Source: Eremophila alpestris peregrina
Lineage: Eukaryota; Chordata; Aves; Passeriformes; Alaudidae
Length of the DNA stretch: 64,000 nt
Direction of reading: 5' to 3'
NCBI GenBank assembly: GCA_009792885.1
Contig: WMCF01000009.1
Coordinates: forward strand, 1,155,054-1,219,053
Shown: positions 14,893 to 30,187 of the stretch, in pieces
Numbering within the stretch: the stretch's first letter is position 1
Layout of the letters: every line of letters starts with the position of its first letter
The notes under the pieces: generated by a model
Told to the model about the DNA's origin: nothing
Databases searched by the model: none
The model's input: the letters and a program-made list of their open reading frames with translations, nothing else
Program-made: the position numbers and the translations under genes

Positions 14893-15028
14893 ATTCATAG
14901 CAGCAATATCATTTTCATAGGACTCCCTGATTTTCTTCATAATTTCTTCCTCAGCCTTGGCACAAGTTTCAATACTGCCTTTAACTGTAATGGTCCTTTC
15001 CGGATTATAGAGTGTCAAGTCCTGCAAT
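14893..15028 (-). CDS. IGF2BP3: IGF2BP3 exon 9 (second half of KH2)
   Basis: The exon is 136 nt. Its first base completes a proline codon begun in exon 8, and it ends on a codon boundary (AAT). It encodes PLQDLTLYNPERTITVKG followed by the C-terminal helix of KH2 (CAKAEEEIMKKIRESYENDI, then AAMN). This completes the second KH domain, which pairs with KH1 as an RNA-binding tandem. The helix sequence is the best discriminator for paralogue 3: paralogue 1 has [20 protein letters not shown]. The acceptor is TTTGCAG/A and the donor AAT/GTGAGT. No unusual residues or breaks are seen. Confidence 0.96.
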
Positions 15029-18131
<3,103 letters not shown>

Positions 18132-18266
18132 AATTTAGTATCTTGAGCCTCCTTCTGCATGATCTCCATAATAATTTTACAAGCTGTTGAGCAGCCTTCA
18201 GGAGTTGAGTGGATGGTAATTGGTTTCTCAGCAGCACCTGCATTCTCTTTACGATGAATGTCAATT
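18132..18266 (-). CDS. IGF2BP3: IGF2BP3 exon 7 (second half of KH1)
   Basis: The exon is 135 nt with split codons at both ends: its first base completes Lys, and its last two bases (TT) start Phe. It encodes IDIHRKENAGAAEKPITIHS, then TPEGCSTACKIIMEIMQKEA and QDTK. This is the C-terminal strand and helix of KH1 plus the short spacer to KH2. IHRKENAGAAEK is near-invariant in IGF2BP1 and IGF2BP3. The PEGCSTACKIIMEIMQ helix differs slightly from human paralogue 3 (PEGTSAACKSILEIMH), as expected for a distant vertebrate. The acceptor is CTTTCAAG/A and the donor AAATT/GTAAGT. Confidence 0.96.
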
Positions 18267-20419
18267 CTTGAAAGAAAGAAAAACACTAACTGTTACCACA
18301 TACTCTGTGGTAATCCTTGTGTATTTCCAACTCTTGTAAAACTCATTTATTTTGAGCTAACAGTGATTATATATTAGCAATTTAGTTTTGAAAAGTTTAC
18401 AGCTACTCAAACATATCCTAAATACAAATCTGGGTGTGTGAAGAGCCTCTCCCATCCTGATTTTACCAGCTAAACCTCATCTTTGTGGACACTGGGATCT
18501 CCTTTTCTTGGTAAACTCCCATCAAGATATTCAGGGCAACTGTTAGATGGACAATGTGGCAAACTCCTGAAGACAACATCTCATTAAGCTTTCCCAGTGC
18601 TCCATCTCCAGCCCCACTGCTCCACTTAGAATGACTGTGCAGCTACAGAACAGTCAGGCTTTGTCCCATCTTATTTTAAATACCTCAGCAGCAGAGTTTC
18701 CCAGCACTCCTCTGCTAGCAAGTAGCATGGCAGTTCTTTGCATCCATCCACAAGATCAGTTTCTCATACTTTTCCAGCCTGATTTTGTCCTGATATTACC
18801 TTTACTCTACCACCCTGAACCTACCAGCCTTGCTCTACAACAGGTTTATGTAGCTCTAAGAATTCAACAAAAAATTTATTATGACCTGCATAAAGCAATG
18901 CCTTGGGTATTACCCTTTCCCTGCCAATTACTGCAGCTCACATATTCTTTCCACCTCTGCTTTTTTGTTTTTGCCCCTCTTCCACATGTAACAGCTGTTT
19001 CCTAACTGAAAGTACCATACTGCTTTTCAAGAAGCCCCTTTATTTTTGCAGTTCTTTCAAGTATTGAAAGCTCATTTTGTTTCACAATGCAGCATTTTCC
19101 AAGAAACCCATGGCAATCCTTGGTGGAACTGAAAGTAGATGAAATTTCCTTTTTTTAATCCCAAACCAATGAAAACATCATTCTCAAAGTTGCATATCTG
19201 CAAAGTTAGTAACCTGCAATTATTTCTGTTCTACCCACCCTTCTTTTAGATATAAAAGCTTTCCTTATGCCAATCTTCTAGGATTTTTATAGTCTAAGAA
19301 TCAGTTGTTTTATATATCACCTGAAAAATTGGTTATCCATAGAAAAATTACAACCAAGTCCTGTCAGGACACCACAAATCTCTTAAACCTGTGTAGTTAA
19401 ACACACTAAATGGTCTCCTGGGTTACATTGTGCTAATGAGAGGTTGGAAGGAGCATCATGGTAATCCTGGGTTTGGGGAGGGGGGAAGCCTGGTTGTTGG
19501 GGGTTGGGGTGTAATTAAAGAGGAATCCCTTATCCTCATTAACTACTCTCAAAACTGAGGCTCCTAGTCACCCTCATTCCCCTCACACACACAGCTCATC
19601 CTCAGGTCCTGACTGCTGCAACTGCAGAGCTGAGGGCTCCTACAGGCAGCACATAATTCTCTGCTTCTAGGGGTATCCCAGAAAAAATTCTTGGAATAAG
19701 AACCCCACCTCCCTCTGCATCTGTGCTGAGCTCTTCCTTGTGGGCAGGGATTTAACATGCACTGGAAACAATCTCTTCCAGCATCTCTAGACCCCAGTGC
19801 TCTAAGCTTCTTAGGTCACTTAGCAGCTTGCTTTTTGCCTCCCATGCATTTCCTTAATCTGTGTTTTGGTGTGGTCTGCAACTTGATAGCAACAAATGTA
19901 TTCTCCAGAAACAGAGGGGGATAAGGTGTAAGAAGTAGTGAGGAGAGATAAAAAAGGTTCTTTGTTTAGGGTCCCCCCCTGCCACATCTTCAATTGACAA
20001 CATGTACAAATCCTAAAACGTCCTAATCAAACTAAAAACTAGAATAAACACTTGAAGGCTTGGGTACATCAGCACACTGACTGTATGTGCCCCAGAACAA
20101 CATATTACAGCTCTCTCAGTTTCACTTTTTGTGCCAGAACCATATTAGTACATCTGTAAGCAAAACTCTCCAACAGAGTACCATCCTGCTAGCACCCCTA
20201 TTTTAAAGAGGCATAAAAAAATTCAGCTAGCATTTGAACATGTGTCAAGGACAGAATCCAGTCCTTAAATAAATCTTGCAAAATATTTCCTGTTCTCTGT
20301 TATCTTCATCTGCTCTCTGACCATGCAGATTAGCTGTGAAGCTTTACAAATTCCCCTTTACGCAAGCGGCGACAGCACAATATTGAAGCTATTATTTGCA
20401 GTTTGGTAAAATCACTTAC
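18267..20419 (-). other. IGF2BP3: Intron 6 of IGF2BP3 (2153 nt)
   Basis: Bounded by a GTAAGT donor after exon 6 and the acceptor before exon 7. It holds a G-rich tract at 19469-19509 and an ORF of 124 codons at 18631-19005 with no recognisable similarity. No transposon or RNA gene is seen. Confidence 0.85.
19469..19509 (+). other. G-rich tract with quadruplex potential
   Basis: Five plus-strand runs of three or more guanines occur within 41 bp: three, four and six G close together, then after a 13-nt gap five and four G. One loop is longer than the strict seven-base rule, so the fold is possible rather than assured. The G-rich strand is the template strand of IGF2BP3, so the pre-mRNA carries the C-rich complement. 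Confidence 0.55.
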
Positions 20420-20704
20420 TTGGACTGTGTCTGCTTGGTGATGTTCCTGATTGTTGCTCCTTCCTTCCCAATGATGGCTCCCACAAACTGTGTGGGGACC
20501 AGCATCCGCAGGGGAACGTCTGACTGTGGTTTCTGCCGCGTGGTTGCGCCGGGCGACCCTTGCCTGGGGGGACCCCTCTGGCCAAATCCACGTCTTCCCT
20601 GGGGGTGTTGCTGTGGAGGTTGCTGGGCTGCCATCTCATCAGGGATGTATGCAACTTTCAAGGAATAGTTTTCAAGCTGAAACCCGTTCAGTTTTTCTAT
20701 TGCT
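20420..20704 (-). CDS. IGF2BP3: IGF2BP3 exon 6 (end of RRM2, linker, start of KH1)
   Basis: The largest exon here, 285 nt, with split codons at both ends. It encodes the last strand of RRM2 (AIEKLNGFQLENYSLKVAYI), then a Gln/Pro/Arg/Gly-rich linker (QGRRGFGQRGPPRQGSPG), then the first half of KH1 (DVPLRMLVPTQFVGAIIGKE). The GxxG RNA-binding loop is GKEG at 20458-20469, followed by ATIRNITKQTQSK. The serine in RQGSP (codon at 20554-20556) corresponds to the linker serine that is phosphorylated in IGF2BP1. The acceptor has a long pyrimidine tract ending AAACAG, and the donor is TCCAA/GTAAGT. The linker is the most divergent part compared with the human protein. Confidence 0.97.
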
Positions 20705-23700
20705 CTGTTTAATTGGAAAGGGGAGGAGAGAGGAGATTAAAAAAAGTCCCACGAGCACAGGCAGGGCTTTATGAAATGACAGGTTTTTCAGATGTAGACT
20801 TCTGTCCTTTCTAACTTGTGTGGTGAAACTAAAAAAACTCATTCCAAGATGAAAAGTTACATTTGAAATCCTTCAGCCAAGATTTTGATTACACAAAGTC
20901 ACCATATTAAGAACTACAAGTTAGCTCTTGCTTGTTCTGGGCTTCTACACACTTTAAAGGTTTTGCTGGTCCAACCCTATCAGCAAAACCTCACAGGAGA
21001 CAGAGCTTATACACTCAAAAGCATTCTTTTGCCTGATTTAATTTAAATCAATTTCCCAAATAGAATTAAAGCTGCACCAGAGGGAAAAGTTTTTAGCTGC
21101 TATCACAGCACCTTCATTAGGGTTTTTGCCAGCACAGCTATTTGGCTGGAGTTTTCACAATAACTGATATAGCTGTGACAGGAATGAGAAAAAAACATTT
21201 ATATGGAAGAAGAGAGCACCTTCAGCAGGAAAAGAAGCACTCAAAGCCAGTCAATGGCATCTCAAATGCCCCTCAGACTGCAACAGCACCTTGCAACTTC
21301 CTAATTAGTCATGTTGTAGGTAGGTTTAAAGGTTAACAAGATAAAGCCCCATGTCTATGTTAAACTCTCCATAAAAGCAAAGTTGTTAGAAGGTATATAA
21401 AATATTGTTTCAACTTCTTTTTTTCTTTTAGTGAAGCATCACAGAGGGATACTGCCCAAATGCACACAGCCCCCTCACACTGGAAACCTCCTGGTCACCA
21501 GCATTCCCTCTGCTCATCCCTCTTCCTAACCCAGGACAGTCTGCAGGCCACCTGACCTGCTCTTGGGTCTCCTCTTCACAGGAGGAACACAACTCAACTT
21601 AAAAATGACAGATTTCCAGTTGGTAGAATACCTTCCATTCACAAACAGAGTAGAGTCAATATGACTAAATATCTGGCAAACAGTAGGAGTAACTGAGCTG
21701 CATGCAACATATTGGTAAACCAGTGGTATAAAATAAACACATTTGCCCAAAAAAGGCATTTCAAGTTTTGCTACAACAGGTATTACTATTCAGATTATCA
21801 GTAATATACTGATCACTGAAATTTGCACTGATTTGGGGTAGTTTATAAATGCCAGACTTAATATTAGACCAAAGATTACTGACAGATTTCCTTAAAAATA
21901 AAATTTAAATTAAAAGCAGTAGTGGGAGGGAGGGTGGTCTCCATCTTTCATTAAAGAACCCACCAATATTTTAATTAAAAAGCTCCAACAACCATATGCT
22001 CTGAAGCAAGGCCTATAAATTCAGAAATTTAACCCAGCCACTCCATCCATGCACATTTGCAGGACATTACTGCCAGTTTGCTTAACATTAGCTTCAGCAA
22101 CACTTTTACTCCTGCCTCTACTACAGAGATAAAGGATGATGATAACCAATTGGCTACATTTTCAAGGGCAGCCAGTGAAAAATACTATTTGTCTCCTGGG
22201 TGTCCCGTTTGACAGTCTGGGTCACAAGCAGCTGTTGAAGCCCAGATAAGAAGTGGTATTTGGGTACTGAGGATAACAGGTCCTTCACCTCCCAGGGGCT
22301 GAGCCAGCATCCTCAAAATACTCCAGTCTGAGAGCAAAGAGCTTACGAGAAAACAAGTAATTTGTGTCTTTGGAACAATGTTCAATAAGGGCTGATAATA
22401 AATAAGGCCCAAGGCAATGCCAATGAACTAAGAAAGCAAAATATTGAATAACTGATCACTGTTCATTAAATACTTCTGTTAACCAAATGAGACACAGGTC
22501 CTTTGGGAACTGGGCAGGAGTGTAATTACTCCCATAACAGAAGAATCCTTTACAGCAAGTGGGAAAAAAGCTGGATTAAAATTTGGTGAGGTTATTTCAG
22601 ACCTGATGCTTTTAAACTTTTACTCCACGGACTTGAAGAGCACTTTATTACACAATAAACCATGTTTACGAAACAGCAAGAGCAGCAAGAAGACTAGTGA
22701 CACTTGTGTTTCTATAAATTTGTATCCATTTTTAGTTTCTGCATAGATTTCCAATGTCTGAAAGACATTTCACTGAAGTTTCTCTCCCTCTCTGGGTATT
22801 CCTGTTTGGAAAAGGGGCTTGGGAGCTTTCCATTTTATACACCCTGAACATGCTAATTTCTTGTTGGTTGCAAACATCCAAGACCTCTCTTTCTAGGTTG
22901 AATTTCACTGAAATCAACCAGAAAGCTGAATTGCTACCAGGAAGGGAAACAGCACTGCCAGACCGTCCAGTTGCACAAGCCCTGTTTCTTTTGGAACCAA
23001 ACATCAAGATGTTGGAGCCATGAACACCAACAATTTTGCAGATGTGCTGATAGGCTCCAGATTAACGTCCATCCCAACTCATTTTCCTATTTGACAAGTT
23101 CAGACATTGCTGCTTTTCCAAAATGCGTCAGCCTCCTCTGCCTTGAAAACACTTGGACCAGAAATCCCAGCATTAACATAAAACCTGACAGTATCAGTGC
23201 ACCAGGCTTCTCACTCTGCCTTAGAAGTGGTTGGGAAAGGAAAGACTAGGCTTATTGTTTGCAACCAAGCTTCATACCTATCATGGTTTCACAACAAACA
23301 CTTTACAGCAACAAATACGTACCTACCTACCTACATATATATATATATATATGCACCATGTTTTCCTGGAAAGAAGGTTGGAATTTTGCTTCTTAATAAC
23401 AATTTATAAATTGCTAAATGGTTCCATATGTCTGTAAGTACCTTAAATTCAAAGCAAACTGAGAAAAGTTCATTTGCCATTGTGGAAAATTAATTATGTC
23501 AGCAGTGAACAATCTCTGGCCACCAAAGCCATATGATGACATGGAAAAATAACACACTAATTCACCCTGTGAGTCACTGAATTCTCCATATTCTACTGTC
23601 TGACTTGTTTTATAATTTGACTTATTCAAGTGATGGGAAGGCAGAAGAAGAATCAGTAATTAAATGCTGATCTCTCAAGCCTTCTGTGGAACTGATATTT

Positions 23701-26700
23701 CCTGGGTACGTGGTCCCATATTCTGCACTGATTAAGGTACACGCAGTGGAATGCCAAGATAACTGATTTGCAGTGGATGTAGCACATACACTATTCTAGT
23801 GCACTTCTTGCAGAGGAAAAAAAACCCCAGCTTTTGAAAGGTCCCTTTGGCTGTTGATTCTGGCCTTCTCTTTCCAATATTTGACAATTTTCACTAGATT
23901 TTTAAAGAACTGTCATAAAGTTTTCTTCAGCTCTTCTAGACTCATTTTTATCAATTTTGTGGCACAAAGCACAGGGCTAGAACTAGGCAATGCGATGATT
24001 CAGCAGACTTTCAGCACCATAACAAGCTCAGTTTTAGAGGCATCTTGGCACTGCTTTGGGGGCTGGAGAGACAGATGTGGAAGAAAATCCATGAAGAGAC
24101 AAGTGGTTAAGAACTGTCTTCTAGATGGATGCAAAATTCCTGTATAACAGCATCTAGGACAGCACTTGCTATCAGGAGAGGCAGCCTTGCTCTCAGGGGA
24201 AGTCTGAGCCTCAGCTAAAAGCAAGGGATGTTCCCCAGAGCATGAGGGACATCTGTTTCAGCAAAGCTGTCATCATTGCTGCAGTCCACCAAGTACAGGT
24301 TACATGGAGCTCCTTCTGCAAAGCACATTCTCTCACTGACTCTTGACCACCCCGAGAACTCCAGAACACAGCAACACCACCTCTGCCTTCCCAGCTGCTG
24401 GGGGGGTCTCCTCCCACAGCCACAAGTTAATAAAGGCCAGGCACACTACATCTGTCAGGGAGCACTGCTGAAACAGTGCACAAGGCATCTTTTACACAGA
24501 GGCTAAAAGTCTAAAGAGTCACTCAAAGGGGACAAAGATGAAGAAAAATTCAGTTAACTGCCTCATCAAGAGGTGCCCTCCTCCCTGAATTCATCCTTTA
24601 AAATTCATATTTAATAGAAATGGAAAATGTTTCCATTTCACATACCAGTGATAGCTGATACACAAATCTTAGCATAGTTCAGAATTTTTCAAATGAATTC
24701 ATTAAGAGACTGCAGCAACTACTATCTGTGCACTGATAAGATGGATAGAGCCTGGCTTATGTTCATGTAACACCTGCTCAGAAGCAAGAGTTCCTACATA
24801 AAAATGAAACCTTTAAACAAGTATTCTGTAAATTAGTCACCTGAGTTTTTCCTATCAGAATGACACCTCACCACTGTCCTCTCATGAGCTCTCTACAAGA
24901 AGATGCTTGCCCAGTCTTTCCCTTTTGGTGCTAGTGGAGATTAAACACCCCAGATAAATGATTACAGTAAAAGCACCGAGTCTTGTGGTGGAAATCATTC
25001 TTCTACTGATAGCATGATGACACTAAGCACTAGGAGGAGAACATATTTCCCTCCCACATGCAGCTTTTACATACACCACTTTTCTTTTTTCCATCTCTGA
25101 ACAAACACAATTGCATAAGACAGACATACATGGCAAATTTTCTTTGGCATATTAATGTTTTTACATTAAATAAAAATATAGGTTTTATCAGTACTTCTGA
25201 AAACAAAACCAAAGCATAATCTAAGCTTATAATACTGAAAATTCAGTGGTGTATTATCATTCATATGGCAACAGTAGCCCTGACCCACCACGGCATGTAA
25301 AAGTATTAGTTATGTGAGCCTTTGTTCATTCAAGGATACATATTGTGCACACACAGAGATGTATGCTTCATTGAAAGGATAATAAAAATTTTTTTGCAAG
25401 TATTCTGATTAAGAGGTGATCACTAGTGGACTTTCAAAATCCTGGGTGGAGCTACATCTTGTAGCACGTACTAGACTCCTATGCACTGGAACCTTTTGGG
25501 GAGGGAAGGAGAAGGTGGTATAACCTTTGAAGATAGCAGCCATAATTTAGGTGGCAGCACATCACAAGGACACAGCAAGTCCTGCTGGTTGCAGTCAGGA
25601 ATTGATACTGGGAGAAGGGTTTTTTTATTTAGGCAAGCATGTCCCAAGCTGCCTCAGCACCTGCATGCAGCTGGTTGGGTGGTGCAGGGTGAACCACAGG
25701 CTCCAGGCTCTGTTCCTCACCCTCTCCTCTCTTCCAAGTATTCCACCATATTCAGTAATTGCCTATGCCACAGCAGTGTATATGCTTTGTAAAGCCCTCT
25801 CCAATTTCTGGGAACAAGAGCAGGAGGGGCAGTTTGAGAGCTGGAAGAAATCTGTCCTCTTCCCAAATGCTTGCAGGAGAGGAGAGGAGGGATGTAGTGT
25901 CAGACCTGGTAGTGCCAGCCTTCTCTTTGCTACTCTCAAGTTCTAGAGAGCAAAGGGTGGGTTTTCAAGGCCACACATTGCTCTGCACACCCCTCCACAA
26001 TGCTCTTGGGCTGCCAAAAAGTACCTGACCTGCCATGCTGGCTCCCTTGCTCTGGCCACATTGGCCAGAAGCGGCATCCTGCTTTTTCTGACAAGACAGG
26101 CTATGCCTCTCCTGCTAGGAAAGAGGCACCACCACAACAGGTCCAAGACACAGACCTCTGTCCCAGCTAGAAGTCAGGAACTGTGCACATCTAAAGTTTT
26201 GGGTGCTGTGTGCTCTACAACTTCTTTCTCCAAAAGACTGCAGCAATCTTCAGTGTTTTCATTTTCCAAGTTAATTTTGGATGCAGACCTGAATTGAACA
26301 TGCCACAACTGCAGTACCAGCCTAGAGGAAGAAAACCTCTGCCACAACTACTTAGATTTGCAAGACAGAAGGCAGCTCAGTTTCCCAGCTGGGTGGAACC
26401 ACAAGTTTTATTCAAAGGTACTGTCCTCCAAGCAATGCATACCACACTTGCTTAGAACTGCTTATCAAAAGTATCTCCAGATTGTGTTGCAACACCCTCA
26501 CCACACACTGCCAGCACACTCTCCAACAGTCATGGCAATGCCATACAGGTATCCAGCAGGGAAATAGCCAACTCTGCATGTTCTGTCAGCCAGCACTACT
26601 GTGAGGTTAGTGTGTGCATTGCAGAAAGTACAGAAGAGGTGCAGTTAGAGCTAGGGACCCACTGTATGTGGCAGCACAGAAATCTTCATGTCACGGTGCT

Positions 26701-28849
26701 TGATCCAAAAGTCATGGCAAAGAGCACCATTTACCATAAAGAGCTAAATTCCAAACTATAAAGCTTGTTACCAGCTGCTGACTCCTCACAACCCTAAACA
26801 GCTTTTGATAAAGTGAGGTCTTGCTACTGCATGTCCTTCCCAGGATGACCAGCACTGCCTTTATCAGCTATCAGCACTTGCACACTGCTCCCTCTTTCTC
26901 CAGTGCCACTGCTGTCCCCCACTGCCTGTTCCAAGCAGCAAAGCTAGGTCATGTCTGGGAAAACCATTTCACTGAAACAGCACTGCAGGCACTGTGGAAA
27001 TCCCACACACATGCAGCTCCTACAGGGAGCCTTCATTCCAATTCCTCACAGTTTTTTTTCCCTAAAAATACCTTGATCAAGCCACTTCTCCTAGGGGTCT
27101 CTAAACAGTTGCAAGGTCACCTTCCAAACTCAGACAATCTGAGCAAACATATTATGTACATAATATGGACTCATCTGCTTAGAAAACCTGTGCCCATGTG
27201 AAACCATTCACAAGTGCAAATCAGTGCTCCCCCATTTGCCCTGCCTTTTCCAAGGAACCAAACTGCCATCATTCAACCTGTATTGCTTCAGTTCCCCTAA
27301 CACATCCATGCTGCATGCCAATTTGCCTGCTTCAAACTCAAGAGGTTTTCAGTTACTGTCACATGGCTGCTTATGAAAAAGAAAAAATCATCTTAGACAC
27401 TTCTTCACAGTCTTTGCTAATCCCGGCATTTCTTTGGGATTGACCTTAAAATTTAGCAAGTAGAGTTGGGGGAGAAACTGTTGTTTTCATCTTCAGAAGG
27501 GAGTGCACAAGTCCAGGAACCCACATCACAGCTGACAGCTTAAAAAAAAAAATCATGCTTCTTTCCATGGTATTTTTAGTGCTTCCTCCTTATATTTTCA
27601 AAGGAGAACCTGGCACACATAGTATTAATCTGTAACATTGCGCCATAAGTTTCTTCAGAACTAGAAAAACAGCCTTTCTTAATTGCTGTGCAACAGAACC
27701 AAAAGCAACAGAAGAACCTGAAGAACTTGTTAGAACAATTCAGGTTTTGAGGAAAGTTAAACAGTGAATTCAAGGAAAATATCGTTTCCTTCAGCTCCAG
27801 CGTACAGAGGAGATGCCACTGACACAAGTTTCCCATCACATTTGTTTATAATACACTTACAAGTAACCTAATGCTTTGAAAGATTAAATACATGTGTTGC
27901 ATTCAAGTTACACACTGATCATAATTACTTAATTATATGTACAAATATTATTTCATTTGTAATTTTGAATTAATGCGTACCATAAGCACGCTCTGCATCT
28001 TAACTGCTGGTTTTAGTTTGCCACAAGGTGGCAGAAATTTCAAAGTTAAAATAGAAAGATCGTTGTAGGCTATTCCATGAGTTTGGTTTTGTTTGACCTG
28101 CTATGATTAGAAAGAGAGGAAGTATGTTTGTCGCCAGGTTAAAGCTTAAGGACCACACAAATCCTTTTTCTGTGGTAGAGAAGCAAAATTAAACCTTTAG
28201 CATAGTACATAATATAGATTTCTAAAGGAAAAGTGTGCATAAACAAAGAGTAAGCAAAACATGTCTTAAACTTTTAATATCTAAATTAAAAGTCCTTAAT
28301 TACTGAAGACATAAGCAAGCATAAAATAGGTGGTCTGAATTTCAAAAGTACCAGACAAATTATTTTAGGTATATAGATTACACCTTCTGTGTGTTTGGAA
28401 GCAGCATTAAATTTTCTGATAAAAAACCACTGTATTCTGGTTAATAGCTACTTTTTTTTTCCCAGTTATTTTGCTATGATTGTTTGTTAAGTAACAGACA
28501 CAAAACAATGAACACTGTAAGAGGATATCACTAAAACATGGCTAAAAAAATCATTAAACAGTAACTCCAATCTTCTCTCACTGGCAAATTAACTTTCTGC
28601 TCTCCCCAATAAAAAAAATCCTTCAATTTTCCCATTTTTTGAAATTATTTACTTTTTGTCAAAGTGAAAGAAAATATGATGAAAAAATTGTTAATTAAGG
28701 TTAATTACACTAGACTTTCTTAAAAGTCAAGGCTTAATTTATTGTTAAAATGGTGATGTGATCAGAAGCAAAGTCACATATGAAGTCACAAGAACATGAA
28801 CTCCAAAAATGCAAGTTTGGTGACAAGAACAACTAAATGAGGTACTTAC
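20705..28849 (-). other. IGF2BP3: Intron 5 of IGF2BP3 (8145 nt)
   Basis: Bounded by a GTAAGT donor after exon 5 and the acceptor before exon 6. It contains the compound microsatellite at 23320-23352 and a somewhat GC-richer stretch at about 25480-26600 with several overlapping chance ORFs, up to 131 codons. The end near exon 5 is AT-rich. No gene, RNA gene or identifiable mobile element is seen. Confidence 0.85.
23320..23352. repeat. Compound microsatellite (TACC)n-(AT)9
   Basis: Just under four units of TACC (23320-23334) run directly into nine AT units (23335-23352). It is a simple sequence repeat in intron 5, likely to vary in length between individuals. Confidence 0.9.
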
Positions 28850-28913
28850 TGTCTAGCCTGGTCTTTATTGCCATATGTTACATTTACCACTGCAGTCTCC
28901 GTGTCAGTGTTCA
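28850..28913 (-). CDS. IGF2BP3: IGF2BP3 exon 5 (RRM2)
   Basis: The exon is 64 nt, the same length as the mammalian exon. It begins two bases into the Val codon split from exon 4 and ends with CA, completed to Gln by exon 6. It encodes NTDTETAVVNVTYGNKDQAR, the RNP1-side strand of RRM2. Human IGF2BP3 has Ser-Ser where this sequence has Gly-Asn. The acceptor is TTTCCTTTCTAG/T and the donor AGACA/GTAAGT. The exon is too short for ORF finding and was identified from frame continuity and splice sites. Confidence 0.96.
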
Positions 28914-29006
28914 CTAGAAAGGAAAATGCAACAGAAGGAGGGTAAGTTCAGTGTGCACTCACTCCCCACTACAAATTTAAAAGCAAATTGAGAGTAAAAA
29001 CAGTAC
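28914..29006 (-). other. IGF2BP3: Intron 4 of IGF2BP3 (93 nt)
   Basis: A very short GT-AG intron (donor GTACTG, acceptor CTTTCTAG) between exons 4 and 5. The donor departs from the GTAAGT consensus used by most other introns here. At this length the two exons are probably recognised together. Confidence 0.93.
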
Positions 29007-29058
29007 CTTGCTCACAGTTCTCCACAGTTCCATACTGAGCTAACAAACTATCCAGCAC
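29007..29058 (-). CDS. IGF2BP3: IGF2BP3 exon 4 (RRM2)
   Basis: The exon is 52 nt, starting on a codon boundary and ending one base into a Val codon. It encodes VLDSLLAQYGTVENCEQ, the first helix and second strand of RRM2, close to human VLDSLLVQYGVVESCEQ. The length equals that of human exon 4. The acceptor is GCCTCCTATAG/G and the donor CAAG/GTACTG. This is the most upstream coding exon found. The preceding codons (RRM1 and the first strand of RRM2) were not found in the 35 kb upstream. Confidence 0.95.
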
Positions 29059-30124
29059 CTATAGGAGGCAAAAGAAATGACAGATTTAAATTTCTAAAGC
29101 AGATTAACAAAAAAAAAAAGCCTCTAAAAACCATCAGAATTTCCAAAATGTAGGAAAATATAGATCATTTTGACAGTCATTCCAACAAAGAAGAAATTAT
29201 TATTCCAGGAAGAACAAACATACATTGCTTGTTTTCTCTCTTGTATCAGAAAATCTGCATTTAAAATTTCATTAATGTGAAAATACAAAGTATAACTTCA
29301 GGGAGTCACGCTGCACTGTATGTTCCAAACTTTGAAAATAAACCTCTAAGTCACCTAAAGCAGAGGCAGAAAGAATTAGAGAATGGCAAATCCAAAATAA
29401 AACTTTCTCCATGTATTCCAAGAACATAAGTCTAACTTGGTCCCTGTTTGGAGTTGTTGGTGTTTATCCTCCCGACACACTTAGGTTGTACATAAAAGTG
29501 TTATTCTCGTCCTTAGTATGAATTCCTAGTCTTTGTAGAGAAGGTAACAAGAATAACCAGCACATGCAGAGCTGTTTCACAATTATTTTGACAGATTTCT
29601 CAACAATCACCACTCCAAAGGAACCACTCACAACAGGATCTTCACCATTATTTGAAAGTCACAGTTTTCCTTTAGTAGAAAGATAGGGAGAAACAGGTAA
29701 ATGTATGTGACAAGGGGCAACAGAAACATAAATTAAGTAGTTTTATTTTGCATAGTTTTATTCTAGTCAAATGGAGGATGAAGAAGGAGGAAGTGCACAA
29801 ACTTCTGGGGGAAAATCAGGGTGTCAGTGTATTCCAGTAAAAGCATTAGCACACCCACAGTTGTATCACATCTAAAATTCACATGGTACAGAGTTGATTT
29901 TCTTCCTGGCAAGAAATAATGTTGCAGAAAATGGTGACTGTGGCAGTAACTAGCACAGACACAAGTGTATCGTTGTGGAGTATTGCATCCCAGTTTTGTC
30001 TCAGCAATTTAACTGATGCTGGAAAAGTTCACGGTTTACAACAAGAAGTGTAAAAGTAAGCTTGCAATATATTCTGTAACCAAAGTGACGTTTCTCCAGC
30101 TAGTCTCTTAAAGGGAAACATAAG

Positions 30125-30187
30125 TAAGGAAGGGAGGAAACCCCTTTGGGAAAGGAAGGAAACAAGGAAGCAAAGATAAAAGGAAGG
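30125..30187 (+). repeat. Purine-rich GGAA-type tract
   Basis: About 60 bp of nearly all A and G on the plus strand, with many AGGAAGG-like units, interrupted only by CCCCTTT. It is low-complexity sequence in intron 3. Confidence 0.7.

Noticed and set aside
25481..26567. Cluster of plus-strand ORFs (up to 131 codons) in intron 5.
   Set aside because: Overlapping frames with no shared domain, no splice logic and no similarity that I can recognise.
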